Of a stretch of DNA of 64,000 nt, positions 22,301-33,010 are shown in pieces. The first letter of the stretch is position 1, and each line of letters begins with the position of its first letter. The notes under the pieces are model-generated. The model ran no database searches. It saw nothing but the letters and a program-made list of their open reading frames with translations, and was not told where the DNA came from. Source of the DNA: Plasmodium coatneyi (lineage: Eukaryota; Apicomplexa; Aconoidasida; Haemosporida; Plasmodiidae); NCBI RefSeq assembly GCF_001680005.1, contig NC_033569.1, positions 1,364,001 to 1,428,000 on the forward strand. The letters run 5' to 3'. The translations under genes were made by a program, and so were the position numbers.

Positions 22301-23100
22301 ACATCCTTGGGGGTGAACTTTTGCACGTTCTTCCCTATCCACGGGGTGCAGTGGTGGAAGATCGACTTTATGTGTTTCTTCGAGTCGATTCGGAAGAAGC
22401 AGAAAATGGCCACCAGTTCCCGCACGTGCCAGGGCAGCACCGCAGGCTCGTCTGACTCATCCAACTGAGTTGACCCGGCTAACTGGACTGACTTAGCCGA
22501 TTTGATCGAATCGACATGATGTGCCGATTCACCCTGCAGACGCCGGAGGAACGTCTCTGCCAACATCTTTACCAAATGCACTGGCTTCGATTTGGCAAAG
22601 GTAAATAATTGAAAGAGCTTACTAATACTGGTGACGTCAAAGTTAGCATGTATCCTCTTCATCTGCTGATGCATTAGCAAGTTCAGCTCCCTGTCCTTCT
22701 TCCCCACAACTACCATTGTTTTGTAAATTCGTACAAACTCATGTGGCAGCAACGAGCGCACAAACTTCCTCGTGCATAAAAATAAGTTCTCGAAAAAATC
22801 GGATGGAAGATTCTTCCTCTCATCTTTCCTTCTCACCGTCTTGTATATTTGCAGGAGATCCTTTTTGCTTTTACGGTCAAGAAGCTCTACACAGAAGGGG
22901 ATATTCTTATAATGGAGCGTTTGATCCTTCTGGCTAAATGGAATAACTACTATTTTTCTGTGTCTGGTGTTGCTGCATGAGTTGTGTTGTCTCTGCTGCT
23001 GGTGGACCAGACTGACTCGGATTCGGTAAACTACGCCCCTACGCCTGCACACCAAGTGTGGAGATAAAAGGGCGCTCGACCCCCCGTATCTCTGCAACAT
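19378..23100 (-). CDS. RAP-domain protein, probably mitochondrial
   Basis: A single-exon protein of 1240 aa. The C-terminal part (about residues 1040-1105) has a RAP domain: ILVEVDGVSHFYKESHSR, then KCGWHIIHVPYQEWNQ and a final helix. RAP domains resemble PD-(D/E)XK folds and occur in organelle RNA-binding proteins. The middle (about 130-800) is built of repeated helical units such as LANVALSFAYYF, LSNLVHAYSQM and LCCLVYGLAKLE, like the heptatrico/octotrico-type repeats found in apicomplexan RAP proteins, which act on mitochondrial or apicoplast RNA. The N-terminus is basic, lacks acids for over 40 residues and contains RRRGVVYRIRVS, fitting a mitochondrial presequence. Low-complexity inserts occur near 570-600 and 790-830. 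The specific RNA target cannot be told. Confidence 0.85.
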   Translation of the reverse strand: MLQRYGGSSALLSPHLVCRRRGVVYRIRVSLVHQQQRQHNSCSNTRHRKIVVIPFSQKDQTLHYKNIPFCVELLDRKSKKDLLQIYKTVRRKDERKNLPSDFFENLFLCTRKFVRSLLPHEFVRIYKTMVVVGKKDRELNLLMHQQMKRIHANFDVTSISKLFQLFTFAKSKPVHLVKMLAETFLRRLQGESAHHVDSIKSAKSVQLAGSTQLDESDEPAVLPWHVRELVAIFCFFRIDSKKHIKSIFHHCTPWIGKNVQKFTPKDVTIILYSTVHLGRQDPIILSAVVKHIAFKGDSFQFFQLAIILNCFAKLGEKNNKLCKVVCDQVKRRMRGVPSPGVATECAPPDEVVEIGSTGVEAECVANVQGSASAKEPSGYAVRQNRGNCTSGGYPQPKDVSILLNALIRLEHYDNATFNCLIPFIVNHASKFSPQSLSNLVHAYSQMQIKNTLMLEKLSEECILKMKKFKNIEMSNLASSLVRLNVKNKILFTYLIDEFLYRATIGVKYKSYQFDVVSLQQLAYSFSKVGLSDEKVYVVLHRLLLRRIGQLRKNGNKSIQAAALVGGSKDEPSHGQSHGQSNEQFNERASSCEDGIARRGPQFDFLCLSTFVNSYAAAKMKPKHLFHFISYIIREKKKKKEILSNQSLCCLVYGLAKLELPDRKIHQVLLKEGTERVDTLKPFQAVLLLYSYSKLRIYSRMFVKKAVQLCSRNIHQLTLADLTLACYSLSNLLYRDVIFLYKVSKVILLNNFQFEKTNVCQLFNSFTKLCFFYKPIYQLVFQRMLVCMHDLGEKELANVALSFAYYFHTVRLCLCEGATEEQEGKQKEKQVEKRSQEKQETKRSDVRQETKQSECHLVQSHPELFFRNELSIFFNLIFLLNEKHRQKMSIISIQQLQVVDLYLRAFFPKYCDFPGFVRTFFVKVRSVKLRIDDYLIMSSKTHRNVSRFLSLVGVAHRSEVQFGPYQLDIVVDFLQDRKKMRGFFPSGANSNVEDHRNVEDHPNVEIIYKTKRLEGENLLSKSSDSEIANACNVVEKKIKKNILVEVDGVSHFYKESHSRTINSIIKNFILQKCGWHIIHVPYQEWNQCVDFKKKVLYAVQVLRYILRINREDISVGDFLHLLGDHPPVQGQTYRTANVVRTPDREEHATSVEAETITSNYGEVKNEPDRKDIPHFYTISEEELFRNQTKNRSRHQKGLMEKMRQDNQLSYHFNVARQAGGGDGDAIANGTDELSPCVGTQT

Positions 23101-23378
23101 GATGTGTAGCCGCAGTGGGGGAAGCAGTCCCTTCGAAGGTCACCACAAGGGGGGTCATCTCAGTAACGGTTTTTCCACGCGTTCGACTATTCCACTTTTA
23201 ACCGTTCCGAGTTTTGCGCTTACCCTCACGCAACGCTGTGAGTCGGCCTCTACCCTACCACAAAACGTTCACACTTCTTGATCCATAAAAGGGGAATGAT
23301 TTGGGTCTCCTACCAATGATGGCCCGTTTAAAGTTTAACTCGCCTATCGGTTGACTTGCAGCGTCATCTTCAGGTGCA

Positions 23379-23412
<34 letters not shown>

Positions 23413-23596
23413 CACACTGTGAAGAGGTAGCCAACGGAACGACGGAACTGACCGATCGAAGGGTTAACCCCCACCGGGATGACCAACTTGAGGGGAAAAA
23501 ATTCCCACATTGACACATCATAAGTAGTCGTAACGAAAGAAAAAAAGAGCCAAGCACTGCCTAATGTGAGCGCTAAAACGAGTTTCACCTCGATGG

Positions 23597-23628
<32 letters not shown>

Positions 23629-23754
23629 TTCTGACCAATCGCTCGACCATTATTCCAACCGGATAGGATTGCTCAGACTGTGAGGATTCCCTAAAAAGGG
23701 GAAGGAGATGGTCTAATCGTTTAATAAAATTGGGCAGTGACAATTTAAAGGAGT
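23101..23754. other. Divergent spacer between RAP and RMC1-like genes
   Basis: 650 bp shared promoter region containing two poly(A) runs (about 23379-23409 and 23596-23624). No gene is seen. Confidence 0.5.
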
Positions 23755-26627
23755 ATGGACCACCAGAGGGAGAGGCCCCCGGGCGGGGAAGCCGCTTCTT
23801 CCCCGGACAGGGAGAAGTGTAAAGAGAAACACACTAATGATGAGGTCTCTGCACAGGACTCGAATGAACCCAGTAAGAGAATTACCAGGAAGAGCAAACG
23901 GAACACAACCATTTCGGCGTACTCTCCGGCTCACATATCAGAGCCTGTGTACCAGTGGGAGGTAAGGGCCACATCCATCTTGTAATCTCCCTGTTGGGTC
24001 TATTCATCGGGAAGAGGAAGTTGTTTCGTCACGGTGCTGAATACGGATCATCGCTTTATTCACACCATGGCTGCTCCCCCTTGCAGGTCTCCAGCAACGA
24101 CCGTGTCTTCTACGACAAGATGAACGACCTGATCATCCACCAGAACGTGGCTGCGAAGGCGCTGCTCGTGACGGATATAAAAAAAGTGAAGGAAAACTAC
24201 CAAGCCGTGTATGTGAAGTTCGACTCAGATTTGTGCGAACACATAACCTTCGCTCCAAACAACACCTTCTTCCTGTACCACTCGATCAACCCTAATAGGA
24301 TCCAGATCTCTGATGTTCTAAACAGCCACAATATATACCTGAGTGTGTGCATAAGTAATCTGAGCGAGTGTAAAATCTTGGCTACCTTTTGGCTCCCCGG
24401 GTGTGGGCAATCAGCCGCAAAAAACGATACGGGCGTGTCCTCTTCCACGTCGGTTACATCTGTCACGTCAGGTGCATCTGTCACATCAGGTGCATCCGCC
24501 CCTTCTGCCGACTTCGCCGTGGTGACCAACCAGGGAGTGGAGATTTTCCACCTGTCCTTCGACAATTTAACGATAACGCCACTGAAGAAGCACGTGATGA
24601 AAAGCGACCAATGCTGGTATGACGAAAGCAGCTCCTACATCGCCCTCCTCTCCAGCACACACAAAACGCACGTCATCTTCCCCTACCTACTAAACAACAG
24701 CAATGCAATCAAATTGCAAAAAATAGAATTGAATATACCTAAAACAGAACCAATAAACAGGAGCGATATAGAAATAATTACCCTATACGATGAGACCTAC
24801 TGCATTCATAAGGATTACAAAAATGGAAGGATCTCCTTTCGGTGTTTATCCTCCTCCTTATCCTTCGACTACGTCCTCGACCTCTTCTGCAACGGAGTGT
24901 TTGACACCTTTTCGGTCGATAACATTTTTGGCGTGTTCAATTATTCTAATGAGAAGGTATATCTGTACGATGTAAAATACCAGAAGAAAAAAAAGACCAG
25001 CTTCCTTAGTTCCTTGTCTGAGCATCTGACGAGCAACCACACCATTAACATTGCCTACTTGACCTCTCCGAAGCAGTTTAGGACGCAGCTTGTGTTAAGC
25101 CATATTTCTTTTCACCCCTTTAATGTGTTGTTGGATAACCAGTACGGAAATGTTTACAAGATCCGCGTGGACTACGACGTCTTCATGCTGCAGATTTGCC
25201 AGCACTTCGCCAACCTGGTGGGTACCAAACCGTAACCCCAATGGCAACGCCCATTTATCACCATGACGGCATTGTTCTCTGACCTGTTCATATAATACCC
25301 TTTTCACGTTGCCCCCGTTTTCACCTTTTCACGTTGCCACTTTTTTACCCCACAGAACACCTCCGTGGACGTGCTCCTGCGCAGACCCAACTGCAAAAAA
25401 AGAATCACGGAAATGTTCTTCCTCTCCCTGGAGAACGACATCCAGATAGAGGACTTCCGCACGATCGTAAATATAATAAACCTAAACTACCGCAAGCTGA
25501 TCGAGCAGTCTGCAAAGAAAAGAAGTCCCTCCTCCGTGAGGGGAGCTAGCCATAAGATTATTCAACCCGTAGATGACATACTTAAAAACTTGGGAAGCAA
25601 AACTCTGATCACCGAGAGGGACATCGTCACCGATGTCTTCCACGCCTTCATGATTAAAAAGTATGGTCTCGACAAAAAGGAGACTCTTTTCAACTTTTCA
25701 TTGAACTTCCGTCAAATGGAGAAGGCTAAACGGGAGAGCAAAAGGGCCACCGGGGGAAGGGACGACCAAGCTGATAGGTACATGCTAAAGTATAGAATAA
25801 GGAGGAGGACTCCCCCGGGGGAAGATGCAAACGTGCCGAACCAAACGGACCAGATAACCACCACAACAGAGGAAAGCGCCACCCCCTCGGAGGAGTACAG
25901 ACTCAAGCTCAGCTACGCAGAGCTGCACAGCTTTCCAACGTTCCTCCTCTACGTCCTGGAATATATGAAGTCCCTCCTCATGCTGAATATAATTCCGAAC
26001 AGAATTCTGCAAACCTTCCTTTTCGACATATGTATCTTCTACGAACAGGACAACTGCCTGCGTCAGTTGTTGCAGTTTTATGTAATAGCCGACTCGGTCG
26101 AAGTAACGAAGCGGTTATTTCACTACTGGAAGTTGACACAACATTCGTGGGCCTACCAACTCTGTCTAGACATGTCCCTACGGTTAGGTGAATACGAAAT
26201 GGTCCTTCACCTCTTCCTATCGGCAAACAGATATATAAAAATTGTCGACTTCATAAGGAGCCACAACCTGATCGATTATCCCATCGCAGTCATTTTTCAG
26301 GCCATCGAAAATGACTTCGACTCGTCAGACAAATACATCATATTCAACCACGTCCTTTCTTCGCTCACCCGCTGGATTGAGTACGTCCCGAAAAAACAGA
26401 CAAAATGCACAAACCATTCTTCAAACAACACTCACCCCCCTTCATATATCATTATGGTGAACCACTTCTGATTATTTTTCTTTCTCCTCCTTCCCACCGC
26501 AGCGATGCAGACCGCGACCCCGAGAACCACCCCCTTCCCAACTTGCAGGTAAGCCGCCGTTCGCCTCGTTAAACAATTTTACAAAAATGTTCACACATTA
26601 TTGCCTATTTTTTTGTCCATTTTTTAT

Positions 26628-26658
<31 letters not shown>

Positions 26659-26727
26659 CCATTTTTGCTTCCCCCCTTTCATTCCCTGAAGAACTGCGAA
26701 AAGTGGGTGACGTTAGTTGAAGAGTAG
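23755..26727 (+). CDS. RMC1: RMC1/Mic1-domain protein, five exons
   Basis: Five exons join in phase to 814 aa: 23755-23961, 24087-25217, 25356-26380, 26503-26548 and 26692-26727, all GT-AG. The N-terminal two thirds looks like a beta-propeller with low-complexity inserts (for example a TSVTSG repeat near residue 205). The C-terminal part matches the Mic1/RMC1 family layout: LLMLNIIPNRILQTFLFD, LLQFYVIADSVEVTKRLF, WAYQLCLDMSLRLGEYEMV, then helices ending in TRWI. In animals RMC1 (C18orf8, Bulli) is the third subunit of the Mon1-Ccz1 exchange factor that activates Rab7 on late endosomes. A matching role at the parasite's endolysosome or digestive vacuole is an inference. The last two exons (46 and 36 bp) are short and would be missed easily; exon 4 is well supported by phase, exon 5 less so. 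Confidence 0.78.
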
Positions 26728-27626
26728 TGAACAGTCCCCTTTGTTTGCTCAGTAACGATACAGCTTCCCCCGTCTCCCCTAATGGGAAAAAGGATCCCGG
26801 TCGGGTAGATCCCCATTTGGCCCCCTTCTCCGGGCCGTCTAAACAGCTTTCCACCTATCACCCTTTCGTGTAGCACCCATTTTTTTTTTTTTTTTTCGTG
26901 CGGACAGCTAACCCAACATGTGCCTCAGAGTATGTTTCTCATCTGTGGACCCCCTTTTGGGGGACCCAACTGTGCGTGTTTATCCCACGCGGTGATAAAC
27001 TTTGCCTGCCCCCATAATTGGGGAAGATACCAACGTACCTGCGTACTATGGTTGTAGTTTAGCGTGAACGTTTTTGCATCGTTTGGAAGGTAACAGTGGG
27101 GGGCACTCCGAGGAGACGCCGGGACGGGAAACCGCGCGTAGTCCTGCGGGGAATCCCATGAAGTTCAATTAGGGGTAAAAAATTGGGGCAACTGTTCACA
27201 AACAACAGATGAACAGCAGATGAACAGCACATGAACAGCACACGAACAGTGGTAACAAAATGAAGTAACCGCCGCAGGGACACACATCCTACGGATAAGT
27301 AAATAAGTTTCACTGGCGAGGTGCGCGGTGATAAAAAAAAAAAAAATGAAAAGGGGGAAAAATCACTTAAAATATTATATGGCCACAATTTTGGTTAGTA
27401 ACATCTGTTTGGGGCAAGAGCCCAGGGACAATTTTTTTTTTTTTTTTTTTTTTTTTTTCGTCAAGGCGGCTACACAGGTGTACAGGAATACACTACAGCA
27501 GGCAGAAATGGAGTGGACCCTCCATTGCACATTTTCACGTTCGCATGTTTGCACGTTTGCACGTGTGACGGCGTATTCATGGTGGGGTTGCCATTCCCAC
27601 ATGGAGAAAGCGTGACGAGGTCCAGG
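26728..27626. other. Convergent spacer between RMC1-like and HAD2 genes
   Basis: 0.9 kb between two 3' ends. It contains poly(T) near 26880 and 27431-27458 and the 11-bp repeat at 27201-27249. No gene is seen. Confidence 0.5.
27201..27249. repeat. 11-bp tandem repeat, about 4.5 copies
   Basis: Copies of AACAGCACATG with small changes run head to tail in the convergent spacer. It is a non-coding minisatellite. Confidence 0.8.
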
Positions 27627-28508
27627 TCAGTTCTTCAACGCGAACACCTTCTTGAGCAAATAGGCCACGGCACCCTCCTTGTGCGAAAGGGGGAGTACAC
27701 ACTTGGCATGTGATTTGGCCGAATTAGTCGCATTGGCAACGGCAAAGGAGTACTTAAAATTGGAAAGCATAGCGATATCGTTTTCAGCATCCCCTACAAC
27801 TAACACTTGGTCGTTAGAAATATTGTAGTGTTTTAAAAGGTAATTAATTCCCGTGTATTTATCATGACCTAATTTAGTGACTTCAGCGTGTCCATTATAG
27901 GTCGTAAAAATGGTTAACTTATTTTTAAACTTCTGTTTGAGGTTCCCAATCACTGTCTTAGATTCTGACGGATCCAACACGATCATTAATTTGTTCATGG
28001 TTCGATACTTGAGCATTTCATTGTGCCTTATTATGATGCTTCTATTTTCGCTGTACATTTTTTGTAAAAAGTCAGAATATTTATTATCCTCCGTTACATA
28101 ATTTGACTCTCCTCGGTGGAAAATGGTTTGGTTAACTAAATTATTTTCCACTAGATAGCTAATTAACTCTGCATATACATCAGTCTCTATCGTTTCGTCC
28201 AGTAGCGTGTAGCCAATCTGGTCATAAACTATCGTTCCGTTTATATAAACTCCAGGCATACCATAAAAGTTCATTTTTTTTAAATTTTCTTCACCGAATG
28301 CACTTAATATTCCTACCTTGGATCTACCTGTACATATGCTTACCATGTACCCCTTTTCGATTGCTTCCTTTATCGCTTCGATGTTTTCGCTGGGCACCTT
28401 AATATCCTTGTCCACGAAGAGCGTGCCGTCAAAATCAATCAGGAGCAGCTTGATGTCTGCCCCCTTCAGCGTTTCCTCCACCTTCTTGTCAGCGCTGCTG
28501 TTAGCCAT
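27627..28508 (-). CDS. HAD2: HAD-superfamily sugar phosphatase, HAD2-like
   Basis: A single-exon enzyme of 293 aa with all HAD motifs: motif I DFDGTL (nucleophile Asp25, acid/base Asp27), motif II CTGRS, motif III lysine in EVTKLGHDKYTG, and motif IV VVGDAENDIAML. The cap between motifs II and III is of the C2b (Cof) type, as in bacterial sugar phosphatases. It should hydrolyse small phosphate esters with magnesium in the cytosol. The P. falciparum HAD2 gene (PF3D7_1226300, recalled) controls MEP-pathway inhibitor sensitivity when lost, and a P. vivax homologue has a crystal structure (2B30, recalled); synteny with PCNA2 supports the assignment. A second, diverged HAD gene lies 7.2 kb away on the same strand. 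Confidence 0.92.
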   Translation of the reverse strand: MANSSADKKVEETLKGADIKLLLIDFDGTLFVDKDIKVPSENIEAIKEAIEKGYMVSICTGRSKVGILSAFGEENLKKMNFYGMPGVYINGTIVYDQIGYTLLDETIETDVYAELISYLVENNLVNQTIFHRGESNYVTEDNKYSDFLQKMYSENRSIIIRHNEMLKYRTMNKLMIVLDPSESKTVIGNLKQKFKNKLTIFTTYNGHAEVTKLGHDKYTGINYLLKHYNISNDQVLVVGDAENDIAMLSNFKYSFAVANATNSAKSHAKCVLPLSHKEGAVAYLLKKVFALKN

Positions 28509-29216
28509 TTGGGCGGCACAAACGTGCGGAAACAGCTAAACAAACAAACAAGCAAAGAAACAAACAAAAACGTGGTTCGAACGCGGTTCGCGTGTTGGTC
28601 GATGGTACGTCTACTGGGGGCGCAACTCAGTCGACTACGTTCCGCAAAAAATGCTCATAACCATAAACGGTGAAATCTGTTACGGGAAGCCACCTACGAG
28701 CGAGATTCCACTGACAATAATGACCAAATGTAAGCAATAACAAGCAGCATAGAGCAGCGCGCAAGTGGCAGCCAAGTACAACGTGATTGAGGGATATCCA
28801 ATGGGATGCTATATACGCTCAAAAGAAAACGTACGCTTTGGCGCTTCTCCTACAATCGTGAGAAAACGAAATGGGATGTTAAGGACTTGCAATGTTTGCT
28901 TATATTCCAAAAAAAAAAAAAAAAAAAAAAAATTTACATGTACAAGTCAGGTAAAAAATAAAACAGCGCGGGAAAAAAAAAAATATTAACAAGCCAATGG
29001 AAGGGTAAAATAAATAATGTACAAATTGAGAAAAATCACACATGTGGGTCAAAGGATGTAGAGATAGGAAATGCATAGCGATGAAAAAAACGTATTTAGG
29101 CAAAAATATTGTAAAGCAAGCACATATATATGTATATACTTACGTGGGCACATGGCAAAAGTGCTATAAATTGGCATGCACATTCGCGCATTATTTTTAT
29201 GAAGTGGCTCCTTCGT

Positions 29217-29248
<32 letters not shown>

Positions 29249-29834
29249 CTTACCTGCTGAGAGCGTCCTGTGGCACGTATTATATCACCTCCTCGTTTAC
29301 GAGAAGATCTTACGAAAGAGGAAGGAGCGTAAAGCAAAGTGAACTAACGTTGGCTAAGCGGCCCAAGTTACTGTGGTCTGCGTCGTTATTTGAATGTCAT
29401 GGGAGAAGGCTGCAAAGAAATTAACGATCAGGGGTTAACATAGTTGAAATGATATGTGTCCCCCCTTGCTAGGCAATTCTGTATGAGGAATTTTTTTTTT
29501 TTTCTTTCCTGTTCAACTTTATGTGAATTCGTGCAAAGTCTGTTAGGGTGGCACGGAGGCTGTCATCCTGTTGTTTGGGGGGCGGGGCAAACACGTTGGG
29601 AGCATCAAAACACAGGTGCAAATGCGAAGATTCAAGTGGAAAAAAACCTGCAGAAAAACGTGCAGGGATATTCCTGAAACGAGTTAATCGTCATAGCCTC
29701 CTCCTTCCAGTTCGCAACCGAGTTAAAGAACCACAAGGCGCACAAGTTGCGCGAAACTTACACACGTACGGAAGAGTTAAAAAGGCGCTTTTTCATTTGC
29801 ACGTTTAACGGTCATTTGAAGTGACTGTTTGGTG
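28509..29834. other. Spacer upstream of HAD2
   Basis: 1.3 kb with poly(A) at about 28910-28931 and poly(T) at about 29219-29248. It is the 5' region of HAD2 and the 3' region of the 75-aa gene. No other gene is supported. Confidence 0.5.
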
Positions 29835-30162
29835 TCACTTGGGGAGGGGCCACTCAACGGTGACAGTGTTGGTTCCCCTGTGAACGATTTTAAATCGCCC
29901 CTTCTTCCTCAGTGAAAGAAAACGCAACAGAATGGAAAGTAGCTGAAATGAAAAAAAAAAATAAATAAACCCATGGCCACGGAGAAACGCGTCCGAAGTG
30001 GGTAAAGGAAAGACGCTTTTGACCAAATTGGCCAATTATCACCTGAACGATCTTTTTCTCAATTTTGACATAACGGCAGGGGTGTGACCCACTGTGGAGG
30101 TAATCCACTGCGTCTGCTTTGTTGTATTCCTCCTCCTTAACTCCCAGCCGAGGGACAGCCAT
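29835..30162 (-). CDS. Small two-exon protein of 75 aa, unknown function
   Basis: Exon 30043-30162 starts with ATG (MAVPRLGVKEEEYNKADA) and ends at CAG before a GTGATA donor. A 100-bp intron with a T-rich end closes in TTTCAG, and exon 29835-29942 reads LLSILLRFLSLRKKGRFKIV and on to WPLPK and a stop. Both exons are in phase 0 and have coding-like composition. The region LLSILLRFLSL may be a short amphipathic or membrane helix before basic residues. No family is recognised. An in-frame stop sits just upstream of the ATG, but further 5' exons are possible because open coding-like DNA continues to about 30350. The last 39 bp recur at 42900-42941 (see findings). Confidence 0.55.
29836..29874 (-). 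repeat. 39-bp element, copy A
   Basis: Read on the minus strand this begins AACCAACACTGTCACC and runs to CCCAAGTGA. It matches 42902-42940 on the plus strand with two or three differences and a 29-bp perfect core (29838-29866). Here it is the coding end and stop of the 75-aa gene. Confidence 0.85.
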
Positions 30163-31286
30163 GCACCCTTTTTAACACCCGAACAAACGGAGTAAGGGGG
30201 AGGCCACAACAAAAGGGTGCCATATGTGGTAGCTGCAATACATGGCATTAGCATATCAATTCGTGGGTCTACCTCAATGGGCGTAGGTAACCCTTTTGTC
30301 AGCTTTTTCTCTTTCAATAAGGAGTATCGAATTGTACAATGCAAATGCGCTACACTGGGTCATGTCCGGTGGAGGCGATGCGATGCTTCCCAACGAATGA
30401 CCACACGGAGGAGCGCAGTTCGGAGGAATATGGTTTTGAGCATATTTGCGTGTACTCTGCAAAGATGGGAGAACGGAAAGACCGGGATGGGAAAAGTCAC
30501 CACGGGGAGGTACCTCTTTAGGAGTTGCCTAATCGGCCTGCTTCACAATTTTTTTTTTTTTTTTTTTTCCCCCAAACCTCGCAAAAGAGGGGTCAGTACG
30601 TCCGTACTGCTTCGGACTGATTCGCAAGGAACGTGGGGGGTTATAGGAGACGTTTAACCAACAAGGTGATAACCCCGGATGGAAGTGACCATCCCCTTGT
30701 TCTCCAACCGTGGATCATTACGAAAGTAAAAGCAACTCTCTGCAAACACACCAAAGTGCACACGCGGCGGTTATAAAATTGAGAAGCGGACTTATCATGT
30801 TCGAAAGAAGCGACGCTTTAATGTGTATGGACCAGGGGAAGCATTTTTTTTCTTATGTGATTATTCCTCCCCCCAAAAAATCACACAAGAAAAAAAAAAA
30901 AAAAAAAAAGGATCATACTTTGATGAAGTACCCTTTTCGATTACCTTCCTAATTAAGATGAGTAGGCCAACTTGTTCACGTTAATAATGCTGTTCGTCTG
31001 TCATTTTTTTTTTTTTTTTTTTTGGGGGGGGCACTTCTCAGTTGGCCATTCCGATGGGGCTACTTCTTTCATGTGGGACGGACGAATGTGTTATTCCCCT
31101 TGGGGATCCTTTTCGTTCTTCATCCCTTCCGTTCGAAGTGCGAACAGTTGGCATAGATTGGGCGGCGGCAGTCATGCATGATGCCAGCCGTCGAACTGGG
31201 AACCCCTCCACCGGTGAAGCGGTTGTTTGAGTTAAAAGTACATGCGTGAGAATACCTGGTCGTTAGAATAGCAGCGTCCTACTGGT

Positions 31287-32425
31287 TCAATTGCCTACCC
31301 ATCCAAACTGCTTTGTAAACTCTTCTTCACTAATAAGCGGCAGTGTAATAATTCTTTCCCCCAGGAAGGTGCTCCCGCGTGCATGCAGATGCATATGCAC
31401 ATGCACATGTGGTCGCCTGCGTGTGGCGAATCCCCTCCTTCCAGCGCAGAGTAGCTCCTTCGAGGGGGGAAAAGAAACACTATGCAGTGAGGGGTTCTTA
31501 TTTTCCCCTGCACATCTTCGTTGAAAGGAGTTGTCACCTACTCGAGCGGCATGATGTGTTGATCATTTGAGGGAGGCCTTTTTTGTTCCTTTTTTGTTCC
31601 TCATTTTGTTCGTTTTTTTTTTTCATTTTTTTTTTCATTTTTTTTTTCATTTTTTTTTCCTTTTTTGTTCCTCTTTTTATGCCTTTTTTTTTTTCATTTT
31701 TTTTCACTTTATCAATTCGCAGCTCCTCCTGGGTGAGAGAAGAGAAGGCCCTTTTGTTGGTCCCCCCGGTATGCCATTTTTAAGTAGATAAGGATGGCTT
31801 TTTCGCATGTGCCGCTTTTTCGTCTCCTTCTTTTGCTTCCGTTCTTTCCGTTCACCTTTTGTGGGTTTCCTTCGCTGGGCGATTCGTAGGGCCGAAAACC
31901 TTACACCAACGCGTTCACGCACTTGCGTGTATACGACGGGGCGATGCCTATAGGCACAGGTGCGTATACCGCCTGCATGCGTGGGGGATACAACAAATCA
32001 GATCCTGCATGCGGTGTTACGCAAAGGTATTCGCACATAGAGAAACCATTTGGCACTGCTCGAACAAGTGTTGCTTGACATGGGGTTTCTTCTCTCCCCC
32101 ACTTCGCCTACCTGCGTATTCCTACTTGCGATGAACAAGCGCAACGAAGCGAAAAGGAAAACAAAGCAAAGCAACTAATAGCTGAGTGCAGAAAAGCAAA
32201 GGGAACTAATCGCTGAGCTCCGAAACGATAAGCAAGGAAATGAAGCAAAAGGCGGCTGAGCTGCAAAACGTTGGGGGCGAAACGTTGGGAGGCAAAAATT
32301 AACGTGTGTATTTGCATCCGTTCCTTTTCTCTCTCCTCTCCTCGTTTTTCCGCATTGCCCTTCCAGAGGTAGAACACCCTTACCAAGGTCGGCTCAAGGA
32401 TGCACGGGGCTTCCCCCTCAAGCAT
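31287..32425 (-). CDS. Candidate three-exon lysine-rich protein
   Basis: Exon 32384-32425 encodes MLEGEAPCILEPTL and ends at a GTAAGG donor in phase 0. Exon 31538-31728, after a TCACCCAG acceptor, continues EELRIDKVKKNEKKK, then about 35 Lys-rich residues with three KKKM units, and GLPQMINTSCRSS before a GTGACA donor in phase 2. The last exon (31287-31371, or from 31416 with the earlier acceptor) gives LGERIITLPLISEEEFTKQF and a short tail before TGA. All joins keep frame, giving about 105-120 aa. The family is not recognised; a small basic nuclear or ribosomal-type protein would fit the composition. The exact 3' acceptor is uncertain. Confidence 0.45.
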
Positions 32426-32953
32426 CCCTTCTTCGTATGTTACATCGCCCGCCGCGACTTCCACACGTTAGGTATCACTTGGTAGTCATCATGTGCTAGT
32501 TAATACTTTTCCTGTTTTTTGCTTTTTCCGTTTTTTCGTTTTTCCGTTTATTCGTTTTTTCGTTTATTCGTTTATTTGTTTTTTTTTTTGTTATTTTTTT
32601 ATTTTATTATTATTATTTTTTTTCTTTTTTTCATTTGCCTCGTTTTATTGCCTCGTTTTGTTGCCCCGTTAATTTGGAGGCGTTTCATAGGATTGTTTTT
32701 GGCGTCGGCACAGGGTGGGATGTAACGCCGTGCATGCAGGTGAAGGTACACACGCGGTTACACGGGCAGGGGGAGCATCGCGCTCTTCGTGTGTGCACCC
32801 TGCATGTAGGTGTGAACCCATACCAGTTACACTCACGTGGATAGATATCACACCCACTTGGGGGGGACCCTAGTACGCGGGGCGGTCATCTGGAAAGGGC
32901 GACCCCCTGGTAATCTTACCGTGGGAACCCCCATCGGGGGTGTGTACCCCCAC

Positions 32954-33010
32954 ACGCCTAATCATACCGCAAACGCCTAATCATACTACACACGCCTAGT
33001 TATACCGCAC
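32954..33010. repeat. 18-19-bp tandem repeat, three copies
   Basis: Three copies of ACGCCTAATCATACCGCA, each changed at a few positions, end 67 bp before the start codon of the next gene, so they are likely in its leader or promoter. Confidence 0.8.

Noticed and set aside
30217..30657. A 146-codon plus-strand open frame
   Set aside because: It contains a poly(T)-coded Phe run, lacks conserved words and overlaps the upstream side of the 75-aa minus-strand gene.
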